A model generated the notes under the pieces. That model saw only the letters and a program-made list of their open reading frames with translations, did no database searches and was not told the DNA's origin. The position numbers and the translations under genes are program-made. From Roseibacillus sp. (lineage in GTDB: Bacteria; Verrucomicrobiota; Verrucomicrobiia; Verrucomicrobiales; Akkermansiaceae), in the NCBI GenBank assembly GCA_002709915.1, contig PARF01000038.1, positions 1 through 53,895 of the forward strand: DNA of 53,895 bases, read 5' to 3'. This document shows positions 43,487-52,675 of the stretch, piece by piece (position 1 is the stretch's first letter; each line of letters opens with the position of its first letter).

Positions 43487-44974
43487 ATGAGCAAATCTGC
43501 TTACTCCTCTCTCTGCGAGCTAGCCCGGGAACGCGCCCTTATTGCAACCACTGCCTCAGTTCTAGGCTGGGATCAGGAAACATTTCTACCCGTTAAGGCG
43601 GTAGACTACAGGGCGAAACAACTCGGTTGGCTGTCGGGAAAGGCCCACGAGCTGGCCACTTCTTCAGCATGGGAGAAGGCTCTCGAAGAGGCAGAGGCAG
43701 AGGGCAGTAATGATCCTCTCGAGTCTGCGAACCTTCGCGAATTCCGCCATCATTACGACCGTTCCGCGAAACTTTCACGGGAACTGGTGGAGCACGAAAC
43801 CCAAACCTCCTCTCGCGCAAAATCCGCGTGGATGGAGGCCCGCAGGAAATCTGATTTTTCAGTCTTCGCACCCGCCTTGGAAACCCTCCTTGATATTGCC
43901 CGCCAGAAAGCAGATCTCTGGGGATTCAAGGAAGAGCCTTATGATGCCTTGCTCGAGGAATATGAGCGTGGATCGACCACGGCCGAGGTTGCTGACCTCT
44001 TTGGGAGTTGCCGGGCATCCATTATCGAGATCGCGCGTGAGGCCGTTGAAAATTCCTCTGACACACCTGCCAATCTTCTCGAGGGAGACTACCCTGTTGA
44101 GCGACAGAAGGTATTGAACCGGGAAATCGCTGAGAGTCTGGGTTTCGATTTTGAGGCTGGCTGCATTAATACCGTGACGCATCCTTTCTGCACACATCTC
44201 GGCCCTGATGACACCCGCCTGACAACTCGCTACGACACAACGGACTTCCTCTCCTCGCTTTTCGGCGTGATGCATGAGGCAGGGCACGGCCTTTACGATC
44301 AGGGCCTACCCAATAGTGAGCATGGAATGCCCTCCGGACAGGCTGTTTCTCTGGGGATCCATGAGTCGCAATCAAGGCTCTGGGAGAACCACGTTGGTCG
44401 TTCCAGAGCCTTCTGGGAAAAATGGCTTCCCCGAGCATCAGATATTTTCCCTGGCCTTCGCCGTTTTTCCCTCGATGAATTTCTCGAGGGCGTAAATCGT
44501 GCCAATTACTCGTGTATCCGGGTGGAAGCCGACGAAGCAACGTATGACTTACATATCCTTTTGAGATTCTCCATAGAGAGACGTCTGCTGAACCGGGACT
44601 TGGAAATAGCCGAAGTTCCGGAGGCATGGAACGAGGAATTCAGATCCCTCTTCGGCTTTCTACCTCCTGATGATGCCAGTGGCTGCCTTCAGGATATTCA
44701 CTGGTCGATGGGCGGGCTAGGTTACTTTTCGACCTACACCATTGGAAACCTCAACAGCGCCCAGCTTTTTAAGGCTGCCACTTCCAGCGAGGAAATATCC
44801 TGTGAATGCGATAAGGCAAACTACCTGCCTCTCCTTGAGTGGATGAGGAAGAACATTCATTCAGCAGGATCTATCATGCTTCCCCAGGAGCTTATGCTAT
44901 CCGCCACCGGGGAACACACCAACCCCTCCTACTACTTGCATCACCTCCGCAAACGTTTTTGCAAGGGAGCCTGA
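43487..44974 (+). CDS. Metallocarboxypeptidase of family M32 (Taq type)
   Basis: A 495-residue cytoplasmic enzyme from the ATG at 43487 (a TTG at 43451 is in frame). The zinc motif MHEAGHGLYDQG gives H263, E264 and H267, and GIHESQSRLWEN gives the third ligand E293 with the family's HES-x-SR-x-WEN motif. SVLGWDQETFLPVKA near residue 25, THPFCTHLGPDDTRLTTRYD (about 231-250) and DIHWSMGGLGYFSTYTIGN near the C-terminus are all family hallmarks. It removes C-terminal residues from peptides with broad specificity except Pro. It is divergent from the vWA gene across about 130 bases. Confidence 0.95.
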   Translation: MSKSAYSSLCELARERALIATTASVLGWDQETFLPVKAVDYRAKQLGWLSGKAHELATSSAWEKALEEAEAEGSNDPLESANLREFRHHYDRSAKLSRELVEHETQTSSRAKSAWMEARRKSDFSVFAPALETLLDIARQKADLWGFKEEPYDALLEEYERGSTTAEVADLFGSCRASIIEIAREAVENSSDTPANLLEGDYPVERQKVLNREIAESLGFDFEAGCINTVTHPFCTHLGPDDTRLTTRYDTTDFLSSLFGVMHEAGHGLYDQGLPNSEHGMPSGQAVSLGIHESQSRLWENHVGRSRAFWEKWLPRASDIFPGLRRFSLDEFLEGVNRANYSCIRVEADEATYDLHILLRFSIERRLLNRDLEIAEVPEAWNEEFRSLFGFLPPDDASGCLQDIHWSMGGLGYFSTYTIGNLNSAQLFKAATSSEEISCECDKANYLPLLEWMRKNIHSAGSIMLPQELMLSATGEHTNPSYYLHHLRKRFCKGA

Positions 44975-45023
44975 TTACTCAGGAGACTTCCCGACATCCG
45001 GCATTCAAACCCCGCGGAACGCA

Positions 45024-45914
45024 TCAGCGAATTTCCATTCCCGTCTTCGCGTAGATCCACTTGACGACTTTCCCCTTCTGGATCAACGCCTTGGCCTGAA
45101 CCGTTTTTTCCCCAAAAATTGTCTGCGCCTTATACGCCGCGAGTCCTGTCTGATACAGCTCGCCATCCACATTTTCCTCTTCACCCGCTTTCCATCCCTC
45201 GACCTGTTCGAACTTAAACTCTTTGATTCCTCCTCCTTTGACGCTCTCCTGCATGGCCGCGACAATCTGCTCTGGATTCAAATTAGCAGGCTCCGGCTCG
45301 GGCTCCGGTTCCGGCTCGGGCTCAGGCTCAGGAGCTGGCGCAGGCTCGGGGGCCGGCTTCGGCTCCGGAGTAGCAGCCGTAGTCGCGGGAGAGGGCGCCT
45401 TAGCAGGGTCATTTGCAACCACATCTGGCAAAGTGGGCGGAGGGACTGGTGCGGGATCATCATTCTTCGCGACAGCAGTGCCCGCTCCGAAATGATTACG
45501 GGCCCGGTAGGCTATGACCTGCTGAGCGAAGTCCGTTTGGACGATTGGAACAATTCCCTCTAGAGGCCCCCCTGGGGAAACCTTAAGAATATAACTTTCT
45601 CCATCCAAGTCGCGCACTTCCACCGTCGTTCCTTTTTCCAGAGCAGTTTCCTGGTTATTATCGCCCGTGGACACGTAGACCCTTTTAGCAAGCTTGACGG
45701 TCTTTGGCCACTCGCTCGGCTTAATTGTCTCCAGGTTAATCTTGATTCTAAGCTCGTTGCCTCCGGCACCAAATTTGACCTCCTGCATGGACTGGGACAG
45801 CGACACCGAAGACGAATTCTTGGCAAGCAGAGCGCCGCTGAGAGGCAGATACATAATGCGCCCGGCGATGAAGCTGAGAATGATGGCAAAAGCCCAGATT
45901 ACTAATTTATTCAT
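45024..45914 (-). CDS. Membrane-anchored protein with Glu-Pro repeat linker, function unknown
   Basis: A 296-residue protein of no family I know. An N-terminal hydrophobic helix (residues about 5-28) acts as anchor or signal. Residues about 65-150 form a small beta domain (KRVYVSTGDNN, KGTTVEVRDLDGESYILKV) resembling an SH3-like fold. A Pro/Ala-rich linker follows, with a run of about eight Glu-Pro dipeptides near residues 190-208, encoded by a short GC-rich tandem repeat around 45290-45350. The C-terminal 90 residues (LNPEQIVAAMQESVKGGGIK, then AKALIQKGKVVKWIYAKTG) are a second globular domain. Such charged Pro repeats usually hold a domain away from the membrane across the periplasm. Confidence 0.75.
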   Translation of the reverse strand: MNKLVIWAFAIILSFIAGRIMYLPLSGALLAKNSSSVSLSQSMQEVKFGAGGNELRIKINLETIKPSEWPKTVKLAKRVYVSTGDNNQETALEKGTTVEVRDLDGESYILKVSPGGPLEGIVPIVQTDFAQQVIAYRARNHFGAGTAVAKNDDPAPVPPPTLPDVVANDPAKAPSPATTAATPEPKPAPEPAPAPEPEPEPEPEPEPEPANLNPEQIVAAMQESVKGGGIKEFKFEQVEGWKAGEEENVDGELYQTGLAAYKAQTIFGEKTVQAKALIQKGKVVKWIYAKTGMEIR

Positions 45915-46013
45915 GGAGTGAAATGGCCTGCCTTGGATAAAGCGCTATTTTGAACGATTTGTCAAATTGGGGGAAACCGTTGACCTCGGCCCCTCTGAAC
46001 CGGATCCTCCGGA

Positions 46014-48803
46014 ATGCAACGGCTCTTCCTGCTCGACGGTATGGCACTGGCATACCGGGCGCATTTCGCACTTATCCGGAGTCCTATCTATACCTCTAAA
46101 GGGGTAAACAGCTCTGCTCTCTTTGGTTTTACGAATACGATTCTTACCATTCTTGAGAGCGAAAAACCTACGCATCTCGCCGTCGCTTTTGACACCCGGG
46201 CACCAACACCTCGCCATGAGATCTATCCTGCTTACAAGGCCAACAGGGAGGAAATGCCCGAAGACCTTGCGGCGGCCCTTCCCAGCATCAAACGCCTTTG
46301 TAATGCCTTCAATATCCCCATCCTGGAATTAGATGGCTATGAAGCCGATGACATCATCGGCACCCTCGCGAACCGCGCTGACAAAGAGGGCCGCTTTGAA
46401 ACATTCATGGTCACTCCTGACAAGGACTTCGGCCAGCTTGTTTCGGAGCACTGCGTCATGTGGAAACCCGGGAGACAAGGTAAAGAGCGTGAAATCATAG
46501 ACCTCCCGGCTTTGAAAGAACTCTGGCAAATTGAACACCCCGATCAGGTAATCGATATCCTCGGTCTCATGGGAGATGCCTCTGACAACATTCCCGGGGT
46601 TCCGGGAGTAGGGGAGAAAACCGCCAAGAAGCTTATTGCTGAATGGGGGTCGGTGCAGCGGGTTCTGGACAATGTGGATGCCCTCAAAGGCAAGCTCAAG
46701 GAACGCATCATCGAAAATGCCGAACAGGCAAAACTCTCGCGCGACCTTGCCGCCATCATAAAAAACGTTCCGATTGAAACCTCCATTGAGGATCTTGCTC
46801 TGCAACCGCGGCACGATGAGGAAGTCCAATCCCTCTTTACGGAGTTTGAATTCAACACCCTGGGCAAGCGCCTCTTCGGCAAGGACTTCGTCGCAGGGCG
46901 TGGCCATTCGTCAGTCACCGTTCGCGAAAAGGGAGATCCAACCTTAACCGCAGATCTAAGAACGATTGACGACCTTGACCCGGTTTATACTCTCGTTACG
47001 ACAGAGAGTAAACGCCGTGAGCTTGCTGCAGATCTCAAACAGCAGGACACTTTCTGCTTCGACATTGAAACCACTTCTCTTGATCGCTTCAGCGCTGAAG
47101 TTCTCGGCATTTCGTTCAGCTGGGAAGAAGGTTCTGCTTTTTACGCGACGTTACCTGACAAGGAATCCTTGGATATATTTCTCCCGGCGCTGACCGGACC
47201 TGCCGAGAAAATTGGACATAACCTGAAATACGATCTGGCGGTTTTGCGCAACCATGGAGTCGAGGTTACCGGCCCCCTCTTCGACACCCTAATCGCCCAC
47301 ACCCTTTTGTATCCGGACCAGCGACATTCCATGGACTATCTCGCTGAGTCCCTCCTCGGTTATAGCACCATAAAACTGAGTGACCTGACCGGTGATGATT
47401 CCTCTGAGCGTGGAAAGGGTAACAGGCAGGGAGATCTTTTTGCCGAAAAGGACATTATGGACGTGGCCTCCATTCCCGTGAAAAAAATGGCCCGCTATGC
47501 AGCAGAAGATGCCGATGTCACGCTTCAACTCGCCAACCTCCTGCGTCCCGAGCTGGAAGAGAAAGGACAGCACCGTGTGTTCTATGATATTGAAGCCAGA
47601 GTTCTCCCGGTTCTGGTGGCGATGGAAGGTGAGGGAATCGCCCTCGACCTCAAGGTCCTCGCCTCCTGCGGGGAAACCATGCAGAAGCGTCTCGATATCC
47701 TTTCCGCATCGCTGGTTGAACAGGCTGGAAGGGATTTTAACCTGAACTCACCTAAACAGCTGGGAGAAATACTCTTCGGTGAGATGAAGCTCGTTGAAAA
47801 GCCACGTAAAACAGCCACCGGCCAATACCGAACTGACGAGCAGACCCTGACCGCTTTGGCGGTGAAGCACCCTTTCGTCGCAGACATTCTATCCTACCGT
47901 CAGGCTAGCAAACTGAAGTCAACCTATGTCGACCGTCTTCCTGAGTGGGTGGCCGAGAAGGATAGTCGGGTGCATACTCAATTCCACCAACTCGTAGCTG
48001 CAACCGGGCGGCTAGCTTCGAGCGATCCCAATCTGCAGAACATTCCTATTCGATCGGACCTTGGTCGTGAGATCCGAACAGCTTTCGTACCAAGGACAGG
48101 GCCTTTCGTGCTTTTTGCCGCGGACTATTCACAGGTCGAACTTCGCATCATGGCTGCCATGTCCGGAGATGCGGGAATGATTGAGGACTTCGAACAGGAG
48201 GTTGATATTCACTCCGCAACCGCAGCCCGGGTGAATGGGGTAAACCTTGAGGAAGTAGAGCCCGCAATGCGCAGTGCCGCAAAGATGGTCAACTTTGGCA
48301 TCATTTACGGAATCTCAGCCTTTGGCCTCGGGCAGAGGCTCGGAATCCCCAGAGCAGAGGCCAGCGAGATTATAAACACCTACTTCGAACAATATCCCGG
48401 AGTGAAGAACTATATGGATGCGACCGTGGAGGCGGCCAAGAGCTCCGGCTTTGTCGAAACCCTCACCGGAAGGAGGCGCTATCTTCGGGATATCGATTCT
48501 GCTAATGCCACCGTGCGCGGTAACGCAGAGAGAGCCGCCATCAACACCCCTATTCAAGGAAGCGCAGCCGACATGATCAAGATAGCCATGATCCGAGTTC
48601 AGGATATTCTTGAAAGTGGCGAATATCGGAGCCGGATGCTTCTTCAGGTTCACGACGAACTCGTCTTTGATCTGCATGAGGAAGAGCTGGACATTTTGAC
48701 ACCCAAGATTACCGAAGCGATGCAAAACGCTTTACCCCTTCCCCACGGTGTTCCAGTGAGGGTTGATACTGGGACCGGAAAAAACTGGCTGGAAGCCCAC
48801 TAG
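46014..48803 (+). CDS. polA: DNA polymerase I
   Basis: A 929-residue three-domain enzyme. Residues 1 to about 290 form the 5'-3' exonuclease (FDTRAPTPRHEIYPAYKANR, ELDGYEADDIIGTLA, MGDASDNIPGVPGVGEKTA). From about 340 to 510 is the 3'-5' proofreading domain, with the acidic residues in CFDIETTSLDRF (Asp350, Glu352), NLKYDLAVL and YAAEDADV all kept, so proofreading should work; many bacteria have lost it. The polymerase domain has motif A DYSQVELRIMA (Asp704), motif B RSAAKMVNFGIIYGISAF and motif C QVHDELVF (His880, Asp881). It fills gaps in repair and removes Okazaki primers. It stands alone, about 140 bases before the YdcF-type gene. Confidence 0.97.
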   Translation: MQRLFLLDGMALAYRAHFALIRSPIYTSKGVNSSALFGFTNTILTILESEKPTHLAVAFDTRAPTPRHEIYPAYKANREEMPEDLAAALPSIKRLCNAFNIPILELDGYEADDIIGTLANRADKEGRFETFMVTPDKDFGQLVSEHCVMWKPGRQGKEREIIDLPALKELWQIEHPDQVIDILGLMGDASDNIPGVPGVGEKTAKKLIAEWGSVQRVLDNVDALKGKLKERIIENAEQAKLSRDLAAIIKNVPIETSIEDLALQPRHDEEVQSLFTEFEFNTLGKRLFGKDFVAGRGHSSVTVREKGDPTLTADLRTIDDLDPVYTLVTTESKRRELAADLKQQDTFCFDIETTSLDRFSAEVLGISFSWEEGSAFYATLPDKESLDIFLPALTGPAEKIGHNLKYDLAVLRNHGVEVTGPLFDTLIAHTLLYPDQRHSMDYLAESLLGYSTIKLSDLTGDDSSERGKGNRQGDLFAEKDIMDVASIPVKKMARYAAEDADVTLQLANLLRPELEEKGQHRVFYDIEARVLPVLVAMEGEGIALDLKVLASCGETMQKRLDILSASLVEQAGRDFNLNSPKQLGEILFGEMKLVEKPRKTATGQYRTDEQTLTALAVKHPFVADILSYRQASKLKSTYVDRLPEWVAEKDSRVHTQFHQLVAATGRLASSDPNLQNIPIRSDLGREIRTAFVPRTGPFVLFAADYSQVELRIMAAMSGDAGMIEDFEQEVDIHSATAARVNGVNLEEVEPAMRSAAKMVNFGIIYGISAFGLGQRLGIPRAEASEIINTYFEQYPGVKNYMDATVEAAKSSGFVETLTGRRRYLRDIDSANATVRGNAERAAINTPIQGSAADMIKIAMIRVQDILESGEYRSRMLLQVHDELVFDLHEEELDILTPKITEAMQNALPLPHGVPVRVDTGTGKNWLEAH

Positions 48804-48948
48804 ATTTACAGAATCCACAGCTCTATCAACATTCTTGGATCGTTGCTGCGGAGTGGAATTCAAGAATCTGATTTGAGCCCCATTACTTTTAGGAGAAGGA
48901 CTGATTTCTAGCCATCGCCTCAACCTCAGTTAAGATAGATCCATCAAG

Positions 48949-49635
48949 ATGAGCGAGGTTCACGGAAAAGATCAGGCCCACGGCTCCGATCCGGAACCGG
49001 GTGAATTCCCTGAATCCAGCAGCCGACAATCCCGGAAAAAGCGTGGCTCATGTCGACTCCTGATACGCCTGATAGCTTTCAGCTCTGTCCTTCTGGCACT
49101 GTACCTCATCTGGCAGTTCATCGTCATCAGCCGTTATGGCTTTCAGGATGACGGCCGGAACGCAGACTGCGCGATCGTCCTCGGAGGAGCTGCATGGCAC
49201 AACAAACCTTCTCCCGTCTTCAAGGAGAGGCTTAACCATGCCATAAAACTCTACCTTGAGGGTCGTGTGGGTGCTCTCGTCCTGACTGGAGGAAAAGGTG
49301 CTGGAGCCCCCTACTCCGAGGGCGAAGTTGCCCACGAATACTGTCTCGAACGAAATATCCCTCAGCATGTGCTCTTCATGGAGGGAAATTCAACTACCAC
49401 AATCCAGAACATTCAGGAGGCCAGAAAGATTCTCACCGAACAGAACTTTCAAAGCGCGCTGGTAGTAAGTGATCCGTGGCACCTCAAGCGTGGAGTATTG
49501 ATCGCCCGGAGACAGGGCCTAGAGGCGGCACCTTCCGGCACGAGAACCTCTCGGTTTCAGTCGTTAAAATACCGTACCCGCTTCACCCTTCGCGAGCTCT
49601 ACCTCTACCATCGCTACCTGATCCTGAACCGATAG
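48949..49635 (+). CDS. YdcF/SanA-like DUF218 membrane protein
   Basis: A 228-residue protein with a charged N-terminus of about 35 residues, one transmembrane helix (about 37-58) and a DUF218 domain after it. The motif ADCAIVLGGAAWHNKPSPVF (about 74-93), ALVLTGGKGAGAPYSEGEVA (about 112-131), EGNSTTTIQNIQEA and VVSDPWHLKRGVLIA are family-typical, including the conserved Asp-x-x-His. The E. coli relatives SanA, ElyC and YdcF affect envelope integrity or bind S-adenosylmethionine; a Rossmann-like envelope-related role is a fair guess only. It converges on the DUF1080 gene. Confidence 0.88.
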   Translation: MSEVHGKDQAHGSDPEPGEFPESSSRQSRKKRGSCRLLIRLIAFSSVLLALYLIWQFIVISRYGFQDDGRNADCAIVLGGAAWHNKPSPVFKERLNHAIKLYLEGRVGALVLTGGKGAGAPYSEGEVAHEYCLERNIPQHVLFMEGNSTTTIQNIQEARKILTEQNFQSALVVSDPWHLKRGVLIARRQGLEAAPSGTRTSRFQSLKYRTRFTLRELYLYHRYLILNR

Positions 49636-49730
49636 CATTCCGGTCGCCCCATCACCAGCATCCGGTAGCTCCACCTGCAGCTCAGGCTTCCGTAATGAGA
49701 AGCTGACTGACAAGCAGCCTCTCCTTCATC

Positions 49731-50396
49731 CTACCGCTTCTCAGGTGAAGATAACTCTCTTACGGTAATATCCTTGAAGCGGACAGTAAGGGTTCCCCCT
49801 CCATGGACCTGCAGACCGATATAGCCCTCGAGGGGAATCTTGGGGTTCTTTTCAATGTAATCCGCGCAAGATACGTCGTTCAGCCACATCCGAATACGGG
49901 GACCCTCACAGATAATGCGGTAATGATTCCAACCGTCTGGCTTCACAGCCTTGGCCAGAGCTTCAGGATTGAGGAGCTCAGAGATGACTTTGCGACGTCG
50001 CGATTCGTCATAAATCTTTCCCCAGTAATTCTTCGCAGCATCTGCCTGATAGCCGATCATCTCATGATGATTAGCAATCCGCTGACTCCGGATCTGAATA
50101 CCGGAATTAATACCTCCCTTCACGGGCGTAATCCTGAAATTTAAATTCAACTCAAAGTCGCCATACGACTTGTTCGAGACACAGAAAGTATTGTGTGGAA
50201 CGTGTTCCGTGAGCGATCCTCCCTCGATTGCCCCACCCGATACTTTCCACCACTTTGCCTCACCCTCGTTAACGTTCCAGCCTTCGAGAGTCTTCCCATC
50301 AAAGAGAACCTCAGGAGCAGCCGCCTCGTGCTGATCCGCACTGGCAGATAGAAGAGCGAGTAGAATCATCCCGGAACAAACAGGTAATAGGCTCAT
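49731..50396 (-). CDS. Secreted DUF1080 protein (3-keto-disaccharide hydrolase type)
   Basis: A 221-residue protein with a signal peptide (MSLLPVCSGMILLALLSASA). The LamG-like DUF1080 domain fills the rest: LFDGKTLEGWNVNEGEAKWW (about 31-50), FCVSNKSYGDFELNLNFRI, GGINSGIQIRSQ (about 94-105), GWNHYRIICEGPRIRMWLND and GYIGLQVHGGGTLTVRFKDI. Members are very numerous in Verrucomicrobia and Planctomycetes; characterised examples cut 3-keto-glucosides, others bind sugars. The substrate is unknown. It lies just downstream of the two-gene UPF0261 operon in the same direction but 111 bases away. Confidence 0.92.
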   Translation of the reverse strand: MSLLPVCSGMILLALLSASADQHEAAAPEVLFDGKTLEGWNVNEGEAKWWKVSGGAIEGGSLTEHVPHNTFCVSNKSYGDFELNLNFRITPVKGGINSGIQIRSQRIANHHEMIGYQADAAKNYWGKIYDESRRRKVISELLNPEALAKAVKPDGWNHYRIICEGPRIRMWLNDVSCADYIEKNPKIPLEGYIGLQVHGGGTLTVRFKDITVRELSSPEKR

Positions 50397-50507
50397 GACC
50401 CTCGCACCTTGTGCAGGATAGGAAGACCTGTCGAGAGCAGGTTACCTCAGAATCGGAAACCCCTCTGCAATTGATCAAGCGCCATTGGCCTCAGATTACC
50501 CCAAGAT

Positions 50508-51710
50508 TTATTGCTGACTCATCAATCTCAATAGCGTCTTCACACATGCGGCAGCAAACTCTTCGCTGTTAATCTCAAGCGGCAGCTCGAGGACCTCAAC
50601 CTCAGATTCTGTCCGGATCGCCTCGAAAAGCTTCGCATCCGCTGCTGGACTGTGAAACACCCCACCAGGGGCACTAATCACGCTAACCGCTCGAGTGGGA
50701 ACAAGAATCGACGTAGGCGCTTTGTTCGCGTTGGCCTTCTCAGCAAGAATCTTACCCAGTTGGTTACATTCCTCCGGGCTGGTCCGCACGAGAGTGACCT
50801 GAGCGTTGTGCTCATAGGTGGCCCGGTTTTTGAATCGAGAAGGAACCGTGTCCCTCTCGCCAAAGTTGATCATATCCAGGCATCCGGGCGCGAGAACCGC
50901 AGGCACTCCAGCCTTGCTCATTGCGTCAAGGCGATCGGGGCCGGCAGTCAATACTCCACCAGCCAGTTCATCCGCCCACTCGGTTGTAGTTACGTCGAGA
51001 ATTCCAGCAACCATCCCACTCTCGATGAGAGACTCCATGGTTCTTCCCCCCGTTCCAGTTGAATGAAAGACCAGCACTTCGTAACCGGCCACTTCCAGCT
51101 GTTCACGAGCCATCGACACGAGGTCCGTAGTATTACCAAACATGCTGGCTACAATAATAGGACGTGAATCACTGACATTGACCTTACTCTCAACCATCCC
51201 ACAGATGGCCCCGGCAGCTCGCGTGAAGATAGTGCGCGAAACACGATTCAATCCCGAAACATCGACTACGCTGGGGATCATGACGATATCCCGAGTGCCC
51301 ACGTAGTGAGAGGTATTTCCACTCGCCAAAGTCGAAACCATAATCTTGGGAAAACCAGTCGGGAGAGCCCTCATGGCTGCTGTAGCGATAGCTGTACCGC
51401 CTCCTCCACCAAGCGAGATTACTCCACTAATTCGACTCTCCGCTACGAGTTGAGCGAGAAGCACAGGAGCAGAACGAGTCATCGCGGCCACACATTCTCC
51501 CCGGTCCTTCCGATCGAGAACCTGCTGCAGGTCAACGGCCGCAGATGCCGCTACCTCAAAACGGCTCACCCCCGGATCTACCGTCGGGTCGTCACCTGTC
51601 CCAACATCAATCAGGAGAACCTCGTGTCCCCGTAAGCGGATCTGATCGGCCACAAAGGCATGCTCAGCGCCCTTGCTATCAAGAGTTCCGAGAACAGCGA
51701 TAACTGACAT
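50508..51710 (-). CDS. UPF0261 (Tm-1-like N-terminal, ATP-binding) protein
   Basis: A 400-residue protein. The start VIAVLGTLDSKGAEHAFVAD (residues 3-22), GVISLGGGGGTAIATAAMRA (about 96-115), PKIMVSTLASGNTSHYVGT, VFHSTGTGGRTMESLIESGM (about 215-234) and LAPGCLDMINFG are the family's glycine-rich blocks. The plant protein Tm-1, which blocks tomato mosaic virus replication, has this domain at its N-terminus and a TIM-barrel domain at its C-terminus. Here the TIM-barrel partner is the separate gene immediately upstream, with only two bases between stop and start, so the proteins probably work together. The enzymatic reaction is not known. Confidence 0.9.
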   Translation of the reverse strand: MSVIAVLGTLDSKGAEHAFVADQIRLRGHEVLLIDVGTGDDPTVDPGVSRFEVAASAAVDLQQVLDRKDRGECVAAMTRSAPVLLAQLVAESRISGVISLGGGGGTAIATAAMRALPTGFPKIMVSTLASGNTSHYVGTRDIVMIPSVVDVSGLNRVSRTIFTRAAGAICGMVESKVNVSDSRPIIVASMFGNTTDLVSMAREQLEVAGYEVLVFHSTGTGGRTMESLIESGMVAGILDVTTTEWADELAGGVLTAGPDRLDAMSKAGVPAVLAPGCLDMINFGERDTVPSRFKNRATYEHNAQVTLVRTSPEECNQLGKILAEKANANKAPTSILVPTRAVSVISAPGGVFHSPAADAKLFEAIRTESEVEVLELPLEINSEEFAAACVKTLLRLMSQQ

Positions 51711-51712
51711 GG

Positions 51713-52579
51713 CTACTTCCGCTTGACCGGGATGGACTTGAATTCCCTCGCGAGGTCAGTGAGAGAGCCTTCTATTGCCATCCGCTCAAGACTGGAGGCT
51801 CCAACGAAACCCACCGCATCCGTATGTTCATTGATGAAGGCTGCATCTTCCGGCCTGGAGATCGGGCCTCCATGACTCAGGTAGATCACATCATCCCTTA
51901 CCGTTTTGCCTGCCTCGATAATTTTCTGCGTCCTGTCCGCTGCCTCCTCGAGCGTCATGGACGCCTCCACAACTCCAATCGAACCTCCAATGGTCGTCCC
52001 CACATGGGCAATGATCACATCGGCACCCACTTCTGCCATGTCCCGGGCTTCCTCCGGCGAACCCACATAGACAATGGAGAAAAGGTCCATGCGGCGCGCC
52101 AACCCGACCATGTCGACCTCCTTCTGCACACTCATCCCGGTCTCCTCGAGAATCTGCCGGAACTTACCATCCACGATAGAATGAGTGGGAAAGTTATTAA
52201 CCCCGCTGAACCCCATCTCCTTAACCTGTCCAAGAAAATGCCACATCCGTCGCCGGGGGTCGCTCCCATGCACTCCACAGATGACCGGCACCTCTTCCAC
52301 GACTGGAAGAACCTCGAACTCTCCAATCTCCATCGCAACTGCATTGGCGTCCCCATAGGCCATGAGCCCTGCCGTAGAGCCATGCCCAGCCATTCGAAAG
52401 CGACCCGAATTGTAGATGATGATAAGATCCGCTCCTCCTTTCTCAATGAACTTGGCACTAATCCCTGTTCCGGCACCTGCCGCAATAATGGGCTCTCCCC
52501 GTCCCAGGGTATCCTGCAGACGCTCGATCACTTCGTCTCTCGTGTAGGGGTTTCCTTTTCCAGTCCAAGGATTTGGCAT
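51713..52579 (-). CDS. TIM-barrel 'PEP hydrolase' family protein (Tm-1 C-terminal type)
   Basis: A 288-residue protein from the ATG at 52579; the frame is open to 52681, but MPNPWTGKGNPYTRDEVIER is the usual start of this family. A TIM-barrel resembling the PEP-mutase/isocitrate-lyase group is indicated by PIIAAGAGTGISAKFIEKGG (about 30-49), LIIIYNSGRFRMAGHGS, CGVHGSDPRRRM, GFSGVNNFPTHSIVDG and IIAHVGTTIGGSIGV. Database naming as 'phosphoenolpyruvate hydrolase' rests on similarity, not on a proven reaction. It is the promoter-proximal gene of the two-gene operon with UPF0261, and divergent from the S9 peptidase gene. Confidence 0.9.
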   Translation of the reverse strand: MPNPWTGKGNPYTRDEVIERLQDTLGRGEPIIAAGAGTGISAKFIEKGGADLIIIYNSGRFRMAGHGSTAGLMAYGDANAVAMEIGEFEVLPVVEEVPVICGVHGSDPRRRMWHFLGQVKEMGFSGVNNFPTHSIVDGKFRQILEETGMSVQKEVDMVGLARRMDLFSIVYVGSPEEARDMAEVGADVIIAHVGTTIGGSIGVVEASMTLEEAADRTQKIIEAGKTVRDDVIYLSHGGPISRPEDAAFINEHTDAVGFVGASSLERMAIEGSLTDLAREFKSIPVKRK

Positions 52580-52675
52580 CGAATCAAAGTAAGTTTGCTG
52601 ACCTCCACTTAGCGCTCCAGTCCTCCGGTAACAAGCCTCCGATCGCTCACTTGACCTCGAGGTTACAGTCTTGCC

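Noticed and set aside
45223-45495. A Gly/Ser/Ala-rich 90-codon frame on the plus strand
   Set aside because: It is the reverse reading of the Glu-Pro repeat and adjoining linker; the composition is dictated by that repeat.
51824-52612. A 262-codon open frame on the plus strand opposite the TIM-barrel gene
   Set aside because: The opposite strand encodes a conserved family; this frame is His- and Arg-rich with no recognisable motif.
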